DNA of 64,000 nucleotides from contig NZ_JAAZTS010000014.1 of assembly GCF_019239235.1 (NCBI RefSeq), positions 1 to 64,000 of the forward strand, given 5' to 3'. Positions 16,802-26,747 of the stretch are shown here, in pieces. Made by a program: the position numbers and the translations under genes. This DNA is from Caecibacteroides pullorum. GTDB lineage: Bacteria > Bacteroidota > Bacteroidia > Bacteroidales > Bacteroidaceae. The notes under the pieces are model-generated. The model did not search any database. It worked only from the letters and a program-made list of their open reading frames with translations, and was not told the DNA's origin. The first letter of the stretch is position 1, and each line of letters begins with the position of its first letter.

Positions 16802-18127
16802 ATGCCCTTTATGGTAAAGAAGGAATTGATAAAACAGCTTATAGTAGACTTTCAACAAGAGCTTCCTGCGAAGGTCTTTTCGCGTGAGCTTTGTCTGCCT
16901 ACGGACAGTGACAAAATTATCACGGTGCCCGGAGTAAGACGGTGCGGCAAGTCAACCTTGCTCTTGCTGTCCATTAACCGTTTGTTGACCGAAGGAATTT
17001 CCCGTGAACACATCTTATTCTTGAATTTTGATGATGAACGCCTGCAATTTAATGCTGACAATTTGGATGAAATACTCCAGGCCTATCGGGAACTCTATCC
17101 GCATATACCCCTCAGAGACGCTTATCTGTTTTTCGATGAAATACAAATGGCGCAAGATTGGGAACAATTTGTCCGGCGTGTCTACGAGCGGGAATGCAAA
17201 CATATTTTCTTGACCGGCAGCAACTCACGGATGCTCTCATCCGAGTTATCGACTTCACTCCGCGGACGAACTTTGCAGTACGAAGAGTTTCCGCTCTCGT
17301 TTACGGAGTATTGTCGTTTCACCGGCACCGATGTCAACCCGCATTCTTCCACCGGCCAGGCGGCACTCATCAATGCGTTTCAATCCTATTTGGTGAACGG
17401 CGGTTTCCCGGAAGTCACGCTTTCGTCTTCTTTGTATAAAGAGCGCATCCTGCAAGAATACTTCTTTGTCATGCTCTACAAGGATTTGATAGAACGCTAC
17501 GAGATACGGAATCCAGAACCAATCCGCTATTTCATCAAACGGGTGATGGCCAACTTGACAAAACCCACGTCCGTCAACCGAATCTACAATGAACTGAAAT
17601 CGCAAGGTGTCAGTATCGGGAAAAACACACTCTATGAAGTCATAACCCAAACGGAATCAATTTATTTATTCTTCCCGCTTTGCAGGTATGAGAAATCTTT
17701 GGTCAAGGAAAATACTGGTGATAAGAAATATTATTGCATAGACAACGGATTGCGGCGTGTCCTGCTGAATCCCATTAGTGAAGATAAGGGAAAATTGCTG
17801 GAGAACTGTGTGTTCCTGCACCTGCGCCGTTCGCTCTCCCTCTTGGATAAACTTTACTACTTCAAACAACGGCAAGAATGTGACTTTGTCTTAGTGCGGG
17901 GAGATGAAACCGTTCAGTTGATACAAGTGTGTTACAGCTTGGAGGACAGACAGACACGAAGCCGGGAAATAGATGGGCTGATGGAAGCGGCCCAATACAC
18001 CGGATGCCGGCAGCTGCTCATACTGACCTATGCCGAAGAGGAAGAAATACTACAAGAAACACACACGATATCCGTGCGGCCTGTTTGGAAATGGATGTTG
18101 GAAACGCAGGCTCTTTCTTTGCCATGA
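16802..18127 (+). CDS. AAA-type ATPase with DUF4143 C-terminal domain
   Basis: 441 residues. Walker A is GVRRCGKST at about 44-52, Walker B YLFFDEIQ at about 108-115, and a sensor-like FLTGSNSRML follows at about 137-146. The C-terminal part has the DUF4143 features (GGFPEVTLS; FYLYKDLIERYEIRN-like segment; LENCVFLHLRR; FYYFKQ; ECDFVL) and ends PVWKWML, as these proteins usually do. Biochemical role unknown; such ATPases are numerous in Bacteroides and often sit among their own paralogues. The gene is flanked by remnants of similar ATPases and by a promoter repeat, and its stop codon lies inside the second copy of that repeat. An alternative start is the Met three codons on (MVKKEL). No nearby toxin, transposase or membrane partner is seen. 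Confidence 0.85.
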   Translation: MPFMVKKELIKQLIVDFQQELPAKVFSRELCLPTDSDKIITVPGVRRCGKSTLLLLSINRLLTEGISREHILFLNFDDERLQFNADNLDEILQAYRELYPHIPLRDAYLFFDEIQMAQDWEQFVRRVYERECKHIFLTGSNSRMLSSELSTSLRGRTLQYEEFPLSFTEYCRFTGTDVNPHSSTGQAALINAFQSYLVNGGFPEVTLSSSLYKERILQEYFFVMLYKDLIERYEIRNPEPIRYFIKRVMANLTKPTSVNRIYNELKSQGVSIGKNTLYEVITQTESIYLFFPLCRYEKSLVKENTGDKKYYCIDNGLRRVLLNPISEDKGKLLENCVFLHLRRSLSLLDKLYYFKQRQECDFVLVRGDETVQLIQVCYSLEDRQTRSREIDGLMEAAQYTGCRQLLILTYAEEEEILQETHTISVRPVWKWMLETQALSLP

Positions 18128-18157
18128 AAGAAAAAACGCTATTTTTGTCTTTCCAAG
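18117..18157 (+). repeat. Second copy of the ATPase promoter repeat
   Basis: Matches 16741-16782 with a G insertion and two fewer A. It keeps TTTG (18118-18121) and TATTTTTG (18140-18147) at an 18-base spacing. It overlaps the last four codons of the intact ATPase and precedes the broken ATPase gene, so each plus-strand member of the cluster has its own copy of the same promoter. Confidence 0.75.
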
Positions 18158-18186
18158 GGAAGAGACAAAAGTAAAACCTGTTAGTT

Positions 18187-18942
18187 ATGCAACAAGCAGC
18201 CATCACTATTCCGTATGCGATAGCGACTTCGCCATCCTGCGCGAACGGGGTTATTACTAGGTGTTGCGGCTGGATTTCTCCAAACTGGTGCTTGCGGATA
18301 ATCTAAAAGACTTGCAAGTTCTTTGAAAAGCGGTTCTATCCCGTCAGCCTCTACTATCTGGGCATGACGACACTTGCGGATGCCTATACCATGCGATTGC
18401 TCAACCTGACCATGCGCAGCATTTATATGGATTATTACAACAACCTGCATCAGGTTATGGACGACGCTCGCCGTTACGCCCGCGCCTACCAGCGTTTCAC
18501 GCAGGACCGGAAATTCGAGCCTTTGGTGAAGAACTATTTCAAGGAATATCTGAACCTGTTCCCCGCCCAAGTGTTCGACAAGATAAATGAGAACTTCATC
18601 CGCTGTTCATTCTACGAACTGATGAGCCGTTACTTGAGTCAGTGTTTCACGTTTGCTTTGGAAATGAACCTGCCTTCGGGACGGGCGGACTTTGTGATGA
18701 CGGGTATACCCGGATTGGACTTTCATAACGACTGCCGAGTGGTGGAATTCAAATATTATAAAGCAAAAGATGTCGGCATGGTAGAAAGCCTTGATGCTCC
18801 CCAAGCCGAAGACGTGGAACGGGTAGAGGCCTACGCACGTGATATTAACGCGTCTTTCCCTAATTATCGGATGCGCTCCCACGTGGTGTACTTAGCGGCA
18901 GCCAAGGCATGCAAAGTGTGGGAAACAACTTCGAACAGATGA
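18187..18942 (+). pseudogene. Broken AAA-ATPase / PD-(D/E)XK nuclease-domain gene
   Basis: Reading begins MQQAAITIPYAI, typical of the AAA-ATPase-like/DUF1703 family, then shifts frame into CDSDFAILRERGYY and stop. It jumps, apparently by internal deletion, to VLRLDFSKLVLADNLKDL, and shifts again into a 192-codon frame (FYPVSLYYLG onward). That last part holds the C-terminal PD-(D/E)XK-like domain with RADFVMTG and VVEFKYYKAKD. The Walker A region is gone, so the ATPase cannot work; the C-terminal piece alone is unlikely to be translated efficiently. It follows the second promoter repeat. Confidence 0.75.
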
Positions 18943-19004
18943 TTTCTCCCGATAAATTCTTATATTTGCCGCCGCTATTCAATATATATAATAGGTAGAG
19001 AAAG

Positions 19005-20273
19005 ATGGCAATGAAAGAATTTGTAATTTCCGAAGCGCAGGTAGAGACTGCGGTGCTGGTGGGACTCATTACGAAGACGCAGGACGAGCGGAAGACGAAT
19101 GAGTATCTGGACGAACTGGCTTTCCTGGCTGAGACAGCCGGGGCGGAAGTGGTGAAACGGTTTACACAGAAATTGGATCAAGCTAACTCGGTGACGTATG
19201 TCGGAAAGGGTAAGCTGGATGAAATCAAGCAATATATCAAGGGTGAAGAAGAGGCTGAACGGGAAATCGGTATGGTTATCTTCGATGATGAGCTTTCGGC
19301 TAAGCAAATCCGTAATATAGAAGCGGAACTGAAAGTGAAGATACTGGATCGTACGTCGCTCATTCTCGACATCTTCGCCATGCGTGCACAGACGGCTAAT
19401 GCTAAGACGCAGGTAGAGCTGGCGCAATACAAGTATATGTTACCGCGTCTGCAACGACTCTGGACGCACTTGGAACGCCAGGGTGGTGGTTCCGGTGCTG
19501 GCGGTGGTAAGGGTTCGGTAGGTCTTCGTGGTCCGGGTGAAACCCAGCTCGAAATGGACCGCCGTATCATCTTGAACCGTATGTCGCTGCTGAAGGAACG
19601 TCTGGCCGAGATTGACAAGCAGAAGGCTACACAACGTAAGAATCGCGGACGTCTGATCCGTGTGGCTTTGGTAGGGTATACTAACGTGGGTAAGTCTACG
19701 CTGATGAATCTGCTGGCCAAGAGCGAGGTGTTTGCTGAGAACAAGTTGTTTGCCACGCTCGACACAACGGTGCGTAAGGTGATTATCGACAACCTGCCCT
19801 TCCTGCTCAGCGATACGGTAGGGTTCATCCGCAAATTGCCTACCGACCTGGTGGACTCCTTCAAGTCGACGCTGGACGAGGTGCGTGAAGCCGACCTGTT
19901 GTTGCACATTGTGGATATCTCGCATCCCGACTTCGAGGAACAGATTGAGGTGGTGAACAAGACTTTGGCCGACATTGGAGCAGCAGGTAAACCTATGATT
20001 TTGGTATTTAATAAAATAGATGCCTATACGTATGTGAAGAAGGATGAAGACGATCTGACTCCGCGCACCAAGGAAAACTTGTCGTTGGAGGAACTGATGA
20101 AGACGTGGATGGCAAAGCTGGAGGATAACTGCATGTTCATTTCTGCTCGTGAGAAGACTAACATCGAGGAAATGAAAACAATGGTTTATCAGCGTGTGAA
20201 GGAGTTGCATGTGCAGAAATACCCGTATAATGACTTTCTCTATCAAACTTACGACGAGAACGGGGAATTATAA
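19005..20273 (+). CDS. hflX: GTPase HflX, ribosome-associated
   Basis: 422 residues with the HflX layout: N-terminal HflX domain (about 10-200) including YVGKGKLDEI, the glycine-rich GGGSGAGGGKG stretch and GLRGPGETQLEMDRR. The GTPase domain follows, with G1 GYTNVGKST (about 224-232), G3 DTVGF, and G4 NKID. HflX binds the 50S subunit and rescues or splits stalled 70S ribosomes, particularly under stress. ATG at 19005 follows a purine-rich GTAGAGAAAG. A possible -7 box TATATTTG lies at 18961-18968 without a clear -33. Probably transcribed alone or with the DUF4954 gene 130 bases downstream. Confidence 0.95.
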   Translation: MAMKEFVISEAQVETAVLVGLITKTQDERKTNEYLDELAFLAETAGAEVVKRFTQKLDQANSVTYVGKGKLDEIKQYIKGEEEAEREIGMVIFDDELSAKQIRNIEAELKVKILDRTSLILDIFAMRAQTANAKTQVELAQYKYMLPRLQRLWTHLERQGGGSGAGGGKGSVGLRGPGETQLEMDRRIILNRMSLLKERLAEIDKQKATQRKNRGRLIRVALVGYTNVGKSTLMNLLAKSEVFAENKLFATLDTTVRKVIIDNLPFLLSDTVGFIRKLPTDLVDSFKSTLDEVREADLLLHIVDISHPDFEEQIEVVNKTLADIGAAGKPMILVFNKIDAYTYVKKDEDDLTPRTKENLSLEELMKTWMAKLEDNCMFISAREKTNIEEMKTMVYQRVKELHVQKYPYNDFLYQTYDENGEL

Positions 20274-20323
20274 AAATAGTATATAATAAGACCTCTTCGG
20301 AGGATTTGCAGATAAGAATCTCT

Positions 20324-20375
20324 ATGAAACGTGGGTGAATGTGGCTGTTTGTCGGCTCGTTCACCTGCGTTTCAT
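20324..20375 (+). other. Hairpin in the hflX/DUF4954 intergenic region
   Basis: A 16-base arm (ATGAAACGTGGGTGAA, 20324-20339) pairs at 14 of 16 positions with 20360-20375 around a 20-base loop. It ends 28 bases before the DUF4954 start and has no T-run, so it is not a classic terminator. It could be a leader structure or a protein-binding site. Confidence 0.4.
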
Positions 20376-20402
20376 GCGTTTATACAAGGAACTACAATTT
20401 GT

Positions 20403-22394
20403 ATGGAAGATTACAGAAACCTGACCGGGGATGAGATTCTTCGGTTAAAGAGCCAGTCTTGTCAGGCAGATGACTGGGAGAACATTCGTGTATCAGAAAA
20501 CTTTTCAACGGAGTTTGTACACCACGCACGTTTTTCAGGGGAAGTTAAATTGGGCGTTTTTCAGACGGAGTTTACGCTGCCGGGAGGTATACGCAAGCAT
20601 TCCGGTCTGCGGCACGTGACGTTGCATAACGTGACGGTAGGAGATAACTGCTGTATCGAGAATATCCAAAATTATATTGCCAATTACGAAATCGGGCACG
20701 ATACGTTTATCGAAAATGTGGATATCCTGTTGGTGGACGGGGTATCGAAGTTCGGTAATGGAGTGGAGGTGTCTGTATTGAATGAGACGGGTGGTCGTGA
20801 GGTGGTTATCAATGACAAGCTGTCGGCTCACTTGGCTTACATCATGGCACTCTACCGCCACCGGCCCGAACTGACTGCCCGTCTGAAAGAGATTGCCGAT
20901 TATTATGCCGGCAAACATGCTTCGTCAGTAGGAACCATCGGTTGTCATGTAACCATCCTGAATACAGGATCGGTGAAGAACGTCCGTATTGGAGACTATG
21001 CCTATATTTCGGGTGCCTGCCGTCTGTCCAACGGTAGCATCAACAGCAATGAGGCGGCACCTGTACGAGTGGGCGACGGGGTCATCTGCGATGATTTTAT
21101 TCTTTCCAGCGGTTCACATGTGGACGATGGTGCCATGCTGACGCGCTGCTTCGTGGGGCAGGCCTGCAAGCTGGGGCATAATTATTCGGCTTCGGATTCC
21201 CTGTTCTTCAGTAATTGCCAGGGTGAGAATGGCGAGGCTTGTGCCATCTTTGCCGGTCCCTTCACCGTGACGCACCACAAGAGTACGCTGCTCATTGCGG
21301 GGATGTTCTCGTTCATGAACGCCGGTTCGGGTTCCAACCAAAGCAACCACATGTATAAGCTTGGTCCTATCCATCAGGGTACACTGGAACGTGGTGCCAA
21401 AACAACATCCGATTCCTACATCCTTTGGCCGGCCCGTGTGGGAGCCTTTTCGCTCGTCATGGGGCGTCACGTCAATCATTCCGATACATCAAACCTGCCG
21501 TTCTCTTATCTGATAGAGCAGAACAACACCACCTATCTGGTACCGGGTGTCAACCTGCGCAGTGTGGGAACCATACGCGATGCACAGAAGTGGCCCAAAC
21601 GCGACGGGCGCAAGGACCCCAACAAGCTGGATTTCATCAACTACAACCTGCTCAGTCCTTATACCGTGCAGAAGATGTTCAAGGGACGTGAGACACTGCT
21701 CAACTTGCGTCAGGCCAGCGGCGAGCTGTCCGACATCTACTCTTTCCACAGCGCCAAGATACGCAATTCGTCGTTGGTGAATGGTATCAGGTTCTACGAA
21801 ATCGCGATTCACAAGTTCTTGGGCAACTCCGTCATCAAGCGCCTCGAGGGTATCGATTTCCGCAACGACGACGAAATCCGTGCCCGTCTTCGTCCCGATA
21901 CGTCCATTGGCAGTGGCGAATGGGTGGACATCTCGGGTCTGATAGCACCGAAGAGCGAGGTGGATATGTTGATAGCCAATATTGAAAACGGAACGGTGAA
22001 TAGACTGAAAGAAATCAATGCGGAGTTCGAACGAATGCATCGCAATTACTATACTTATGAATGGACTTGGGCTTACGAGAAATTGGAAGAATATTATGGC
22101 GTGAAGCCCGAAGAGGTGACTGCTGCCGATATCATCCGTATTGTGGAGAAGTGGAAAGATGCAGTTATCGGCCTTGACCATATGGTCTATGAAGACGCCA
22201 AGAAGGAATTCTCTCTGGCTTCCATGACGGGTTTCGGTGCCGACGGCTCACGACTGGAGAAGGAAATGGATTTCGAGCAGGTGCGCGGCGACTTCGAGAG
22301 CAATCCGTTTGTCACCGCCGTGTTGAAGCACATCGAGGTGAAGAGCGCGCTGGGTGAGGAACTGATAGAACGGATGAAGAGGGTGGGCAACTAA
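20403..22394 (+). CDS. DUF4954 family protein with left-handed beta-helix repeats
   Basis: 663 residues from MEDYRNLTGDEIL (ATG at 20403). An in-frame ATG at 20331 lies inside the upstream hairpin and adds an untypical N-terminus. The middle (about 70-400) shows hexapeptide-type repeats of acyltransferase-like left-handed beta-helices (CCIENIQNYIANYEIG, NVRIGDYAYISGACRLSNG, VDDGAMLTRCFVGQACKLGH). The C-terminal 250 residues are helical. It matches my memory of the DUF4954 family of Bacteroidota, whose function is unknown; the fold suggests a sugar-nucleotide or acyl transferase relative. Cytoplasmic, no signal peptide. Lies between hflX and fumarase without obvious functional link. Confidence 0.8.
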   Translation: MEDYRNLTGDEILRLKSQSCQADDWENIRVSENFSTEFVHHARFSGEVKLGVFQTEFTLPGGIRKHSGLRHVTLHNVTVGDNCCIENIQNYIANYEIGHDTFIENVDILLVDGVSKFGNGVEVSVLNETGGREVVINDKLSAHLAYIMALYRHRPELTARLKEIADYYAGKHASSVGTIGCHVTILNTGSVKNVRIGDYAYISGACRLSNGSINSNEAAPVRVGDGVICDDFILSSGSHVDDGAMLTRCFVGQACKLGHNYSASDSLFFSNCQGENGEACAIFAGPFTVTHHKSTLLIAGMFSFMNAGSGSNQSNHMYKLGPIHQGTLERGAKTTSDSYILWPARVGAFSLVMGRHVNHSDTSNLPFSYLIEQNNTTYLVPGVNLRSVGTIRDAQKWPKRDGRKDPNKLDFINYNLLSPYTVQKMFKGRETLLNLRQASGELSDIYSFHSAKIRNSSLVNGIRFYEIAIHKFLGNSVIKRLEGIDFRNDDEIRARLRPDTSIGSGEWVDISGLIAPKSEVDMLIANIENGTVNRLKEINAEFERMHRNYYTYEWTWAYEKLEEYYGVKPEEVTAADIIRIVEKWKDAVIGLDHMVYEDAKKEFSLASMTGFGADGSRLEKEMDFEQVRGDFESNPFVTAVLKHIEVKSALGEELIERMKRVGN

Positions 22395-22516
22395 AATTAT
22401 TCCTAAAAACCTCCCTCCCCATGGAAGAAAAGGCTTTCAATTAAAGAAATATTTCGATAATACTTCTTACCTTTGCATCAATCAAGATAGAACAACCTTT
22501 TAAACAAATTGTAATT

Positions 22517-24154
22517 ATGGCAACAACACCTCCGTTCAAGTATCAGCCCATGTTCGAGAAGGGCAAGGATACGACTGAGTATTATCTGCTTACCAAGGAC
22601 TACGTGTCTGTAAGCGAGTTTGAAGGAAAACCCATCCTGAAGATTGAGAAGGAAGGATTGACCGCCATGGCCAACGCGGCCTTCCGCGACGTGTCGTTCA
22701 TGCTGCGCCGCTCGCACAACGAGCAGGTGGCCAAGATTCTGAGCGACCCCGAAGCCAGCGACAACGACAAGTACGTGGCACTGACCTTCCTGCGCAATGC
22801 CGAAGTGGCCGCCAAGGGACTGCTTCCCTTCTGCCAAGATACCGGTACGGCCATCATTCACGGCGAGAAAGGCCAGCAGGTATGGACGGGCTATTGCGAC
22901 GAAGAGGCCCTGTCGCTGGGTGTGTACAAGACTTATACCGAGGAGAACCTGCGCTACTCGCAGAACGCTCCGCTCACTATGTACGAGGAGGTGAACACCA
23001 AGTGCAACCTGCCCGCACAGATTGATATCGAGGCTACCGAAGGCATGGAATACGAGTTCCTCTGCGTGACCAAGGGCGGCGGTTCGGCCAACAAGACTTA
23101 CCTCTATCAGGAGACGAAAGCCATCCTGAACCCCGAGACGCTGGTTCCGTTCCTCGTAGAGAAGATGAAGACGCTGGGTACGGCGGCTTGTCCTCCCTAC
23201 CACATTGCCTTCGTCATCGGCGGTACGTCGGCCGAGAAGAACCTGCTGACCGTGAAGCTCGCTTCTACCCGCTTCTATGACAACCTGCCCACGACGGGTA
23301 ACGAATACGGCCGTGCCTTCCGCGACATCGAGCTGGAGAAGAAGGTGCTCGAAGAGGCTCACAACATCGGCCTCGGCGCACAGTTCGGCGGCAAGTACTA
23401 TGCACACGACGTGCGCATCATCCGTCTGCCGCGCCACGGCGCATCGTGTCCCGTAGGTCTGGGCGTATCGTGCTCGGCCGACCGCAACATCCGTTGCAAG
23501 ATCAACAAGGACGGTATCTGGATTGAGAAGCTGGATAGCCATCCGGGCGAACTGATTCCCGAAGCTTTGCGTCAGGCAGGCGAAGGCGACGCCGTACGCA
23601 TCGACCTGAACCAGCCGATGGCCGACATCCTGAAGGAGTTGACCAAGTATCCCGTGGCTACTCGTCTGAGCCTGAACGGTACTATCATCGTAGGCCGCGA
23701 CATCGCACACGCCAAGCTGAAAGAGCGTCTGGACCGTGGCGAAGACCTGCCCCAGTATATTAAGGATCATCCCATCTACTACGCCGGACCGGCCAAGACG
23801 CCGAAGGGTATGGCCTGCGGCTCTATGGGCCCCACGACAGCCGGCCGTATGGACCCGTACGTCGACCTGTTCCAAAGCCACGGCGGCAGCATGATTATGC
23901 TGGCCAAGGGGAACCGTAGCCAGGCCGTGACAGACGCCTGCAAGAAGCACGGCGGTTTCTACCTCGGCTCCATCGGTGGTCCTGCAGCCATCCTGGCACA
24001 GAACAACATCAAGAGCATCGAGTGCGTGGAATATCCCGAATTGGGTATGGAAGCCATCTGGAAGATTGAGGTGGAAGACTTCCCCGCCTTCATCCTCGTG
24101 GACGACAAGGGCAATGATTTCTTCAAGCAACTGAAGCCTCGTTGCTGCAAGTAA
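22517..24154 (+). CDS. Fumarate hydratase, class I (iron-sulfur)
   Basis: 545 residues, the usual length of single-chain class I fumarases. Catalyses reversible hydration of fumarate to malate; in Bacteroides it serves the reductive branch that leads to succinate. Cysteines likely to ligate the [4Fe-4S] cluster are in [18 protein letters not shown] and VSCSADRN. The C-terminal beta domain has [16 protein letters not shown] and the conserved [13 protein letters not shown]. Start at 22517 is ATGGCAACAACA. A -7-like TTACCTTTGC is present upstream near 22467-22476. A strong terminator follows. Codon use is strongly GC-biased compared with flanking DNA, as expected for a highly expressed gene. Confidence 0.95.
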   Translation: MATTPPFKYQPMFEKGKDTTEYYLLTKDYVSVSEFEGKPILKIEKEGLTAMANAAFRDVSFMLRRSHNEQVAKILSDPEASDNDKYVALTFLRNAEVAAKGLLPFCQDTGTAIIHGEKGQQVWTGYCDEEALSLGVYKTYTEENLRYSQNAPLTMYEEVNTKCNLPAQIDIEATEGMEYEFLCVTKGGGSANKTYLYQETKAILNPETLVPFLVEKMKTLGTAACPPYHIAFVIGGTSAEKNLLTVKLASTRFYDNLPTTGNEYGRAFRDIELEKKVLEEAHNIGLGAQFGGKYYAHDVRIIRLPRHGASCPVGLGVSCSADRNIRCKINKDGIWIEKLDSHPGELIPEALRQAGEGDAVRIDLNQPMADILKELTKYPVATRLSLNGTIIVGRDIAHAKLKERLDRGEDLPQYIKDHPIYYAGPAKTPKGMACGSMGPTTAGRMDPYVDLFQSHGGSMIMLAKGNRSQAVTDACKKHGGFYLGSIGGPAAILAQNNIKSIECVEYPELGMEAIWKIEVEDFPAFILVDDKGNDFFKQLKPRCCK

Positions 24155-24176
24155 CCTCTGCGCGGCATAAACATAG

Positions 24177-24219
24177 AAAAGGATGCGCTCCTCATTGCGG
24201 GGATGCGCATCCTTTTTTT
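24177..24219 (+). terminator. Intrinsic terminator of the fumarase gene
   Basis: AAGGATGCGC (ending 24188) pairs with GCGCATCCTT starting at 24205, 16-base loop, followed by seven T or more. Confidence 0.9.
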
Positions 24220-24275
24220 GTCTGTATCCGTTTGTCTCGGAAGCCTGAAGTTGGGAATGTCGTGCGTTCCCTTGA

Positions 24276-24418
24276 GGGAAACAGCAGTTCCCATATAGGG
24301 AAACGCTCGTTCCCTTATAAGGAAACTGTCGTTCCCATACGCAGGAAACGTCCGTTTCCTGTGGAGGGAACAGGCGTATCCGAGCTTTGGAAACAAGCGT
24401 TTCCTGCGGAGGGAACGG
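24276..24418. repeat. Tandem palindromic 22-23-base units between convergent genes
   Basis: About six degenerate units, each of the form GGGAAAC-N4-GTTCCC or GGAAAC-N4-GTTTCC, each itself a small hairpin. They fill the gap between the fumarase terminator and the convergent peptidase stop. An open frame across them is not credible as a gene. Confidence 0.75.
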
Positions 24419-24488
24419 ATGCAAGGTCGCAGAACGATTGCTGTTAAGGCGGATTCTGTCGTTGGGTAGGCAGGTGAGATGGGGCGGT

Positions 24489-26747
24489 TTACTTGGTGCG
24501 TACCTGATCCCACGACGGTGGTGTCACACCCAGCAGATGGCGAACGAAGAAGTCATACCGCTTGTGTTCGCCGAAGTCCTCGCCCATCGTATGGCGGGCA
24601 CCGGGGATGACCACCAGGTCGAAGTCCTTGCCGGCCTTGATGAGGGCATTGACTACTTGCATGGTCGAAGCCGGATCGACATTGTCGTCCATCTCGCCTA
24701 CGACCAGCATCAGGGGACGCGTCAACCGATGGGCGTTGTCAACGTTGGAGCAGGCGCTGTAGGACTCGTCCACGGGGTAGCCCATCCACAGTTCGTTCCA
24801 CCAGATTTTGTCCATCCGATTGTCGTGGCATCCGCAGGCCGAGTAAGCGGCTTTGTAGAATTCGGGATGGAAGAGTACGGCGCCTGTAGACTCCTGTCCG
24901 CCGGCCGAGCAGCCGAAGATGCCTACGCGGTCGATGTCCATGTAGGGATACTTCTCGGCGGCGGCCTTGATCCAGGCGATGTGGTCGGGCAGGCCGGCGT
25001 CTTTCAGATTCTTGTAGCATACTTCTTCGAACTCTTTGGAGCGGAAGGAGGTAGTCATGCCGTCCACTTGTACCACGATGAAGCCCAGTTCGGCCAGTGA
25101 GGTCATCCACCAGTTGTAGGGAGTGAAGGTTTTGGGTACGTATTGGTCGCCCGGGCCGGAGTAGATGTACTCGATGACGGGGTATTTCTTGTTCGGGTCG
25201 AGGGTGGTGGGGCGGTAAATGAGTCCCCACATGTCGGTCTTTCCGTCGCGCCCTTTGGCCGTGAACACCTCGGGGGCTTTCCAGCCGTTCTGTACCAGTG
25301 CCGATATGTCGGCCTGCTCCAGCGTCATGCGTATGCTGCCGTCGGTCGCGTTGCGCAGAACGGCCACGGGTGCCTGGTCCACCTTGCTATATACATCGAC
25401 CAGATATTGATGGTCGGACGAATACCAGGCCTTGTGCATTCCCTCTTCAGGGGTCAGGCAGGTCAGACCGGAGCCGTCGAAGCCGATGCGGTAGTAATGG
25501 ATAAGGTACGGATCTTCGTCCTTGTTCATGCCGTTGGCCGAGAAGTAGATGATCTCGTTCTGCTCGTCCACGTACTGTACTTCGCGTACGTACCATTCGC
25601 CACGGGTGATTTGGTGAGTCGGCTTTCCTGTCGTGCGGTCGTACAGGTAGAGGTGGTTGTAGTTGTCGCGTTCGCTCGACCAGAGGATGTGTTTTCCGTC
25701 TGCGAGGTAGTGGCGGTAGATGCGGGGGTAGTTGACGTACTTCTCCTCGCGTTCCTCAATGAGCGTGCGTACTTGGCCGTCGGTTGCCGACATTTCCAAC
25801 ACCCGATAGACTTTGTGGCCCCGTTCGTTGTACTCAAACGTGATGGCCTTGCTGTCGGCGTTCCAAGTGGGGCCGTACAGGTCGTACTGGTGGCTGAAGA
25901 GTTCGGTGGAGGGAATCAGTCGACGTCCGCTCTCCACTTCGAAGATGCAGGGTACCTTGAAGCGCAGTTCGTCGCCAGGTTTGGCATACTCCTGCTTGTG
26001 GAGCTTGGGTTGGAGTTGGTCGGCGGGTGACGATTCTACGTAATAGACATAGCGTTTCTCGGCGGGACGGATGCGGCAGGCAGCCAGTGCTTTCGAGTCG
26101 GGCGACCATTGGATGTAGGATGAATAGTAGTTGCCTTTTGTACCGTCGATACTCAGTTGTTTTTCTTTTCCGCTGGCGACGTCGCGCACGTAAATATTGT
26201 CATTCTTGATGAAAGCGGTATATTTTCCGTCGGGCGAGGTGACAGGCCCACGGCCTTTCTCGTCGTCCACCTCCATCCAGTGGGGCTGCGGTCCGCGGGG
26301 CTGTACTTCGCCTTCCGTCACGAGCGTGTTCTTTTTGATGGCGTATGCCCAATACTGGCCTGCTGACTCGAAGCGCAGGGTGTCAGCCTGTCTGTTCAAG
26401 TGGCATTGGTTCAGGGGCAGGTTGTAGGCATCAGTATGTTTTCCTGTTTGTTCGGAAAGCAGCGTGGCCAGTTTCTCCTGGCTGAACAAGGCGGAGCGTT
26501 TGGATTGTTTGGCGTCAATCTTGACGTATTCCTTGCCTCGGGTTGTGTTACGGATGTACCAGAAAACATCGGTGTTTTCCACCCAATGGGGGACGACGTT
26601 GCTGTATAGCACGTGTCTCGGGTTGTATTTTTCGCGAAGGCTATAAGCCCGGTTATAGTCTTCTACTGTGCCCTGCGGATAGGCGGGCAGGCTGAACAGT
26701 CCTCCTATGCAAAAGAGGAAAAGGGTACTTTTTAATGAGTTAAGCAT
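24489..26747 (-). CDS. Dipeptidyl-peptidase IV-like serine peptidase (S9 family)
   Basis: 752 residues from MLNSLKSTLFLFCIGG, a signal peptide ending near PAYPQG. The longer upstream frame (to 26924) lies in AT-rich leader and is not used. The N-terminal DPP-IV beta-propeller spans about 60-480 (DGKYTAFIKNDNIYVRD; QWSPDSKALAACR). The C-terminal alpha/beta-hydrolase has Ser in GCSAGGQE, Asp in VVGEMDDNVDP, and His in IPGARHTMGED. It would remove dipeptides, classically X-Pro, from peptides in the periplasm, feeding peptide uptake. A possible -7 box (TAACTTTG on the minus strand, 26822-26829) precedes it. Not evidently in an operon. Confidence 0.92.
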   Translation of the reverse strand: MLNSLKSTLFLFCIGGLFSLPAYPQGTVEDYNRAYSLREKYNPRHVLYSNVVPHWVENTDVFWYIRNTTRGKEYVKIDAKQSKRSALFSQEKLATLLSEQTGKHTDAYNLPLNQCHLNRQADTLRFESAGQYWAYAIKKNTLVTEGEVQPRGPQPHWMEVDDEKGRGPVTSPDGKYTAFIKNDNIYVRDVASGKEKQLSIDGTKGNYYSSYIQWSPDSKALAACRIRPAEKRYVYYVESSPADQLQPKLHKQEYAKPGDELRFKVPCIFEVESGRRLIPSTELFSHQYDLYGPTWNADSKAITFEYNERGHKVYRVLEMSATDGQVRTLIEEREEKYVNYPRIYRHYLADGKHILWSSERDNYNHLYLYDRTTGKPTHQITRGEWYVREVQYVDEQNEIIYFSANGMNKDEDPYLIHYYRIGFDGSGLTCLTPEEGMHKAWYSSDHQYLVDVYSKVDQAPVAVLRNATDGSIRMTLEQADISALVQNGWKAPEVFTAKGRDGKTDMWGLIYRPTTLDPNKKYPVIEYIYSGPGDQYVPKTFTPYNWWMTSLAELGFIVVQVDGMTTSFRSKEFEEVCYKNLKDAGLPDHIAWIKAAAEKYPYMDIDRVGIFGCSAGGQESTGAVLFHPEFYKAAYSACGCHDNRMDKIWWNELWMGYPVDESYSACSNVDNAHRLTRPLMLVVGEMDDNVDPASTMQVVNALIKAGKDFDLVVIPGARHTMGEDFGEHKRYDFFVRHLLGVTPPSWDQVRTK

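Noticed and set aside
22478-24424. 648-codon open frame on the minus strand opposite fumarase
   Set aside because: It is a composition-driven antisense shadow of the GC-rich fumarase gene; no recognisable domain, and it runs through the fumarase terminator and repeat array.
24142-24447. 101-codon frame after fumarase
   Set aside because: Crosses a terminator and the tandem palindromic units; the translation is only repeat sequence.
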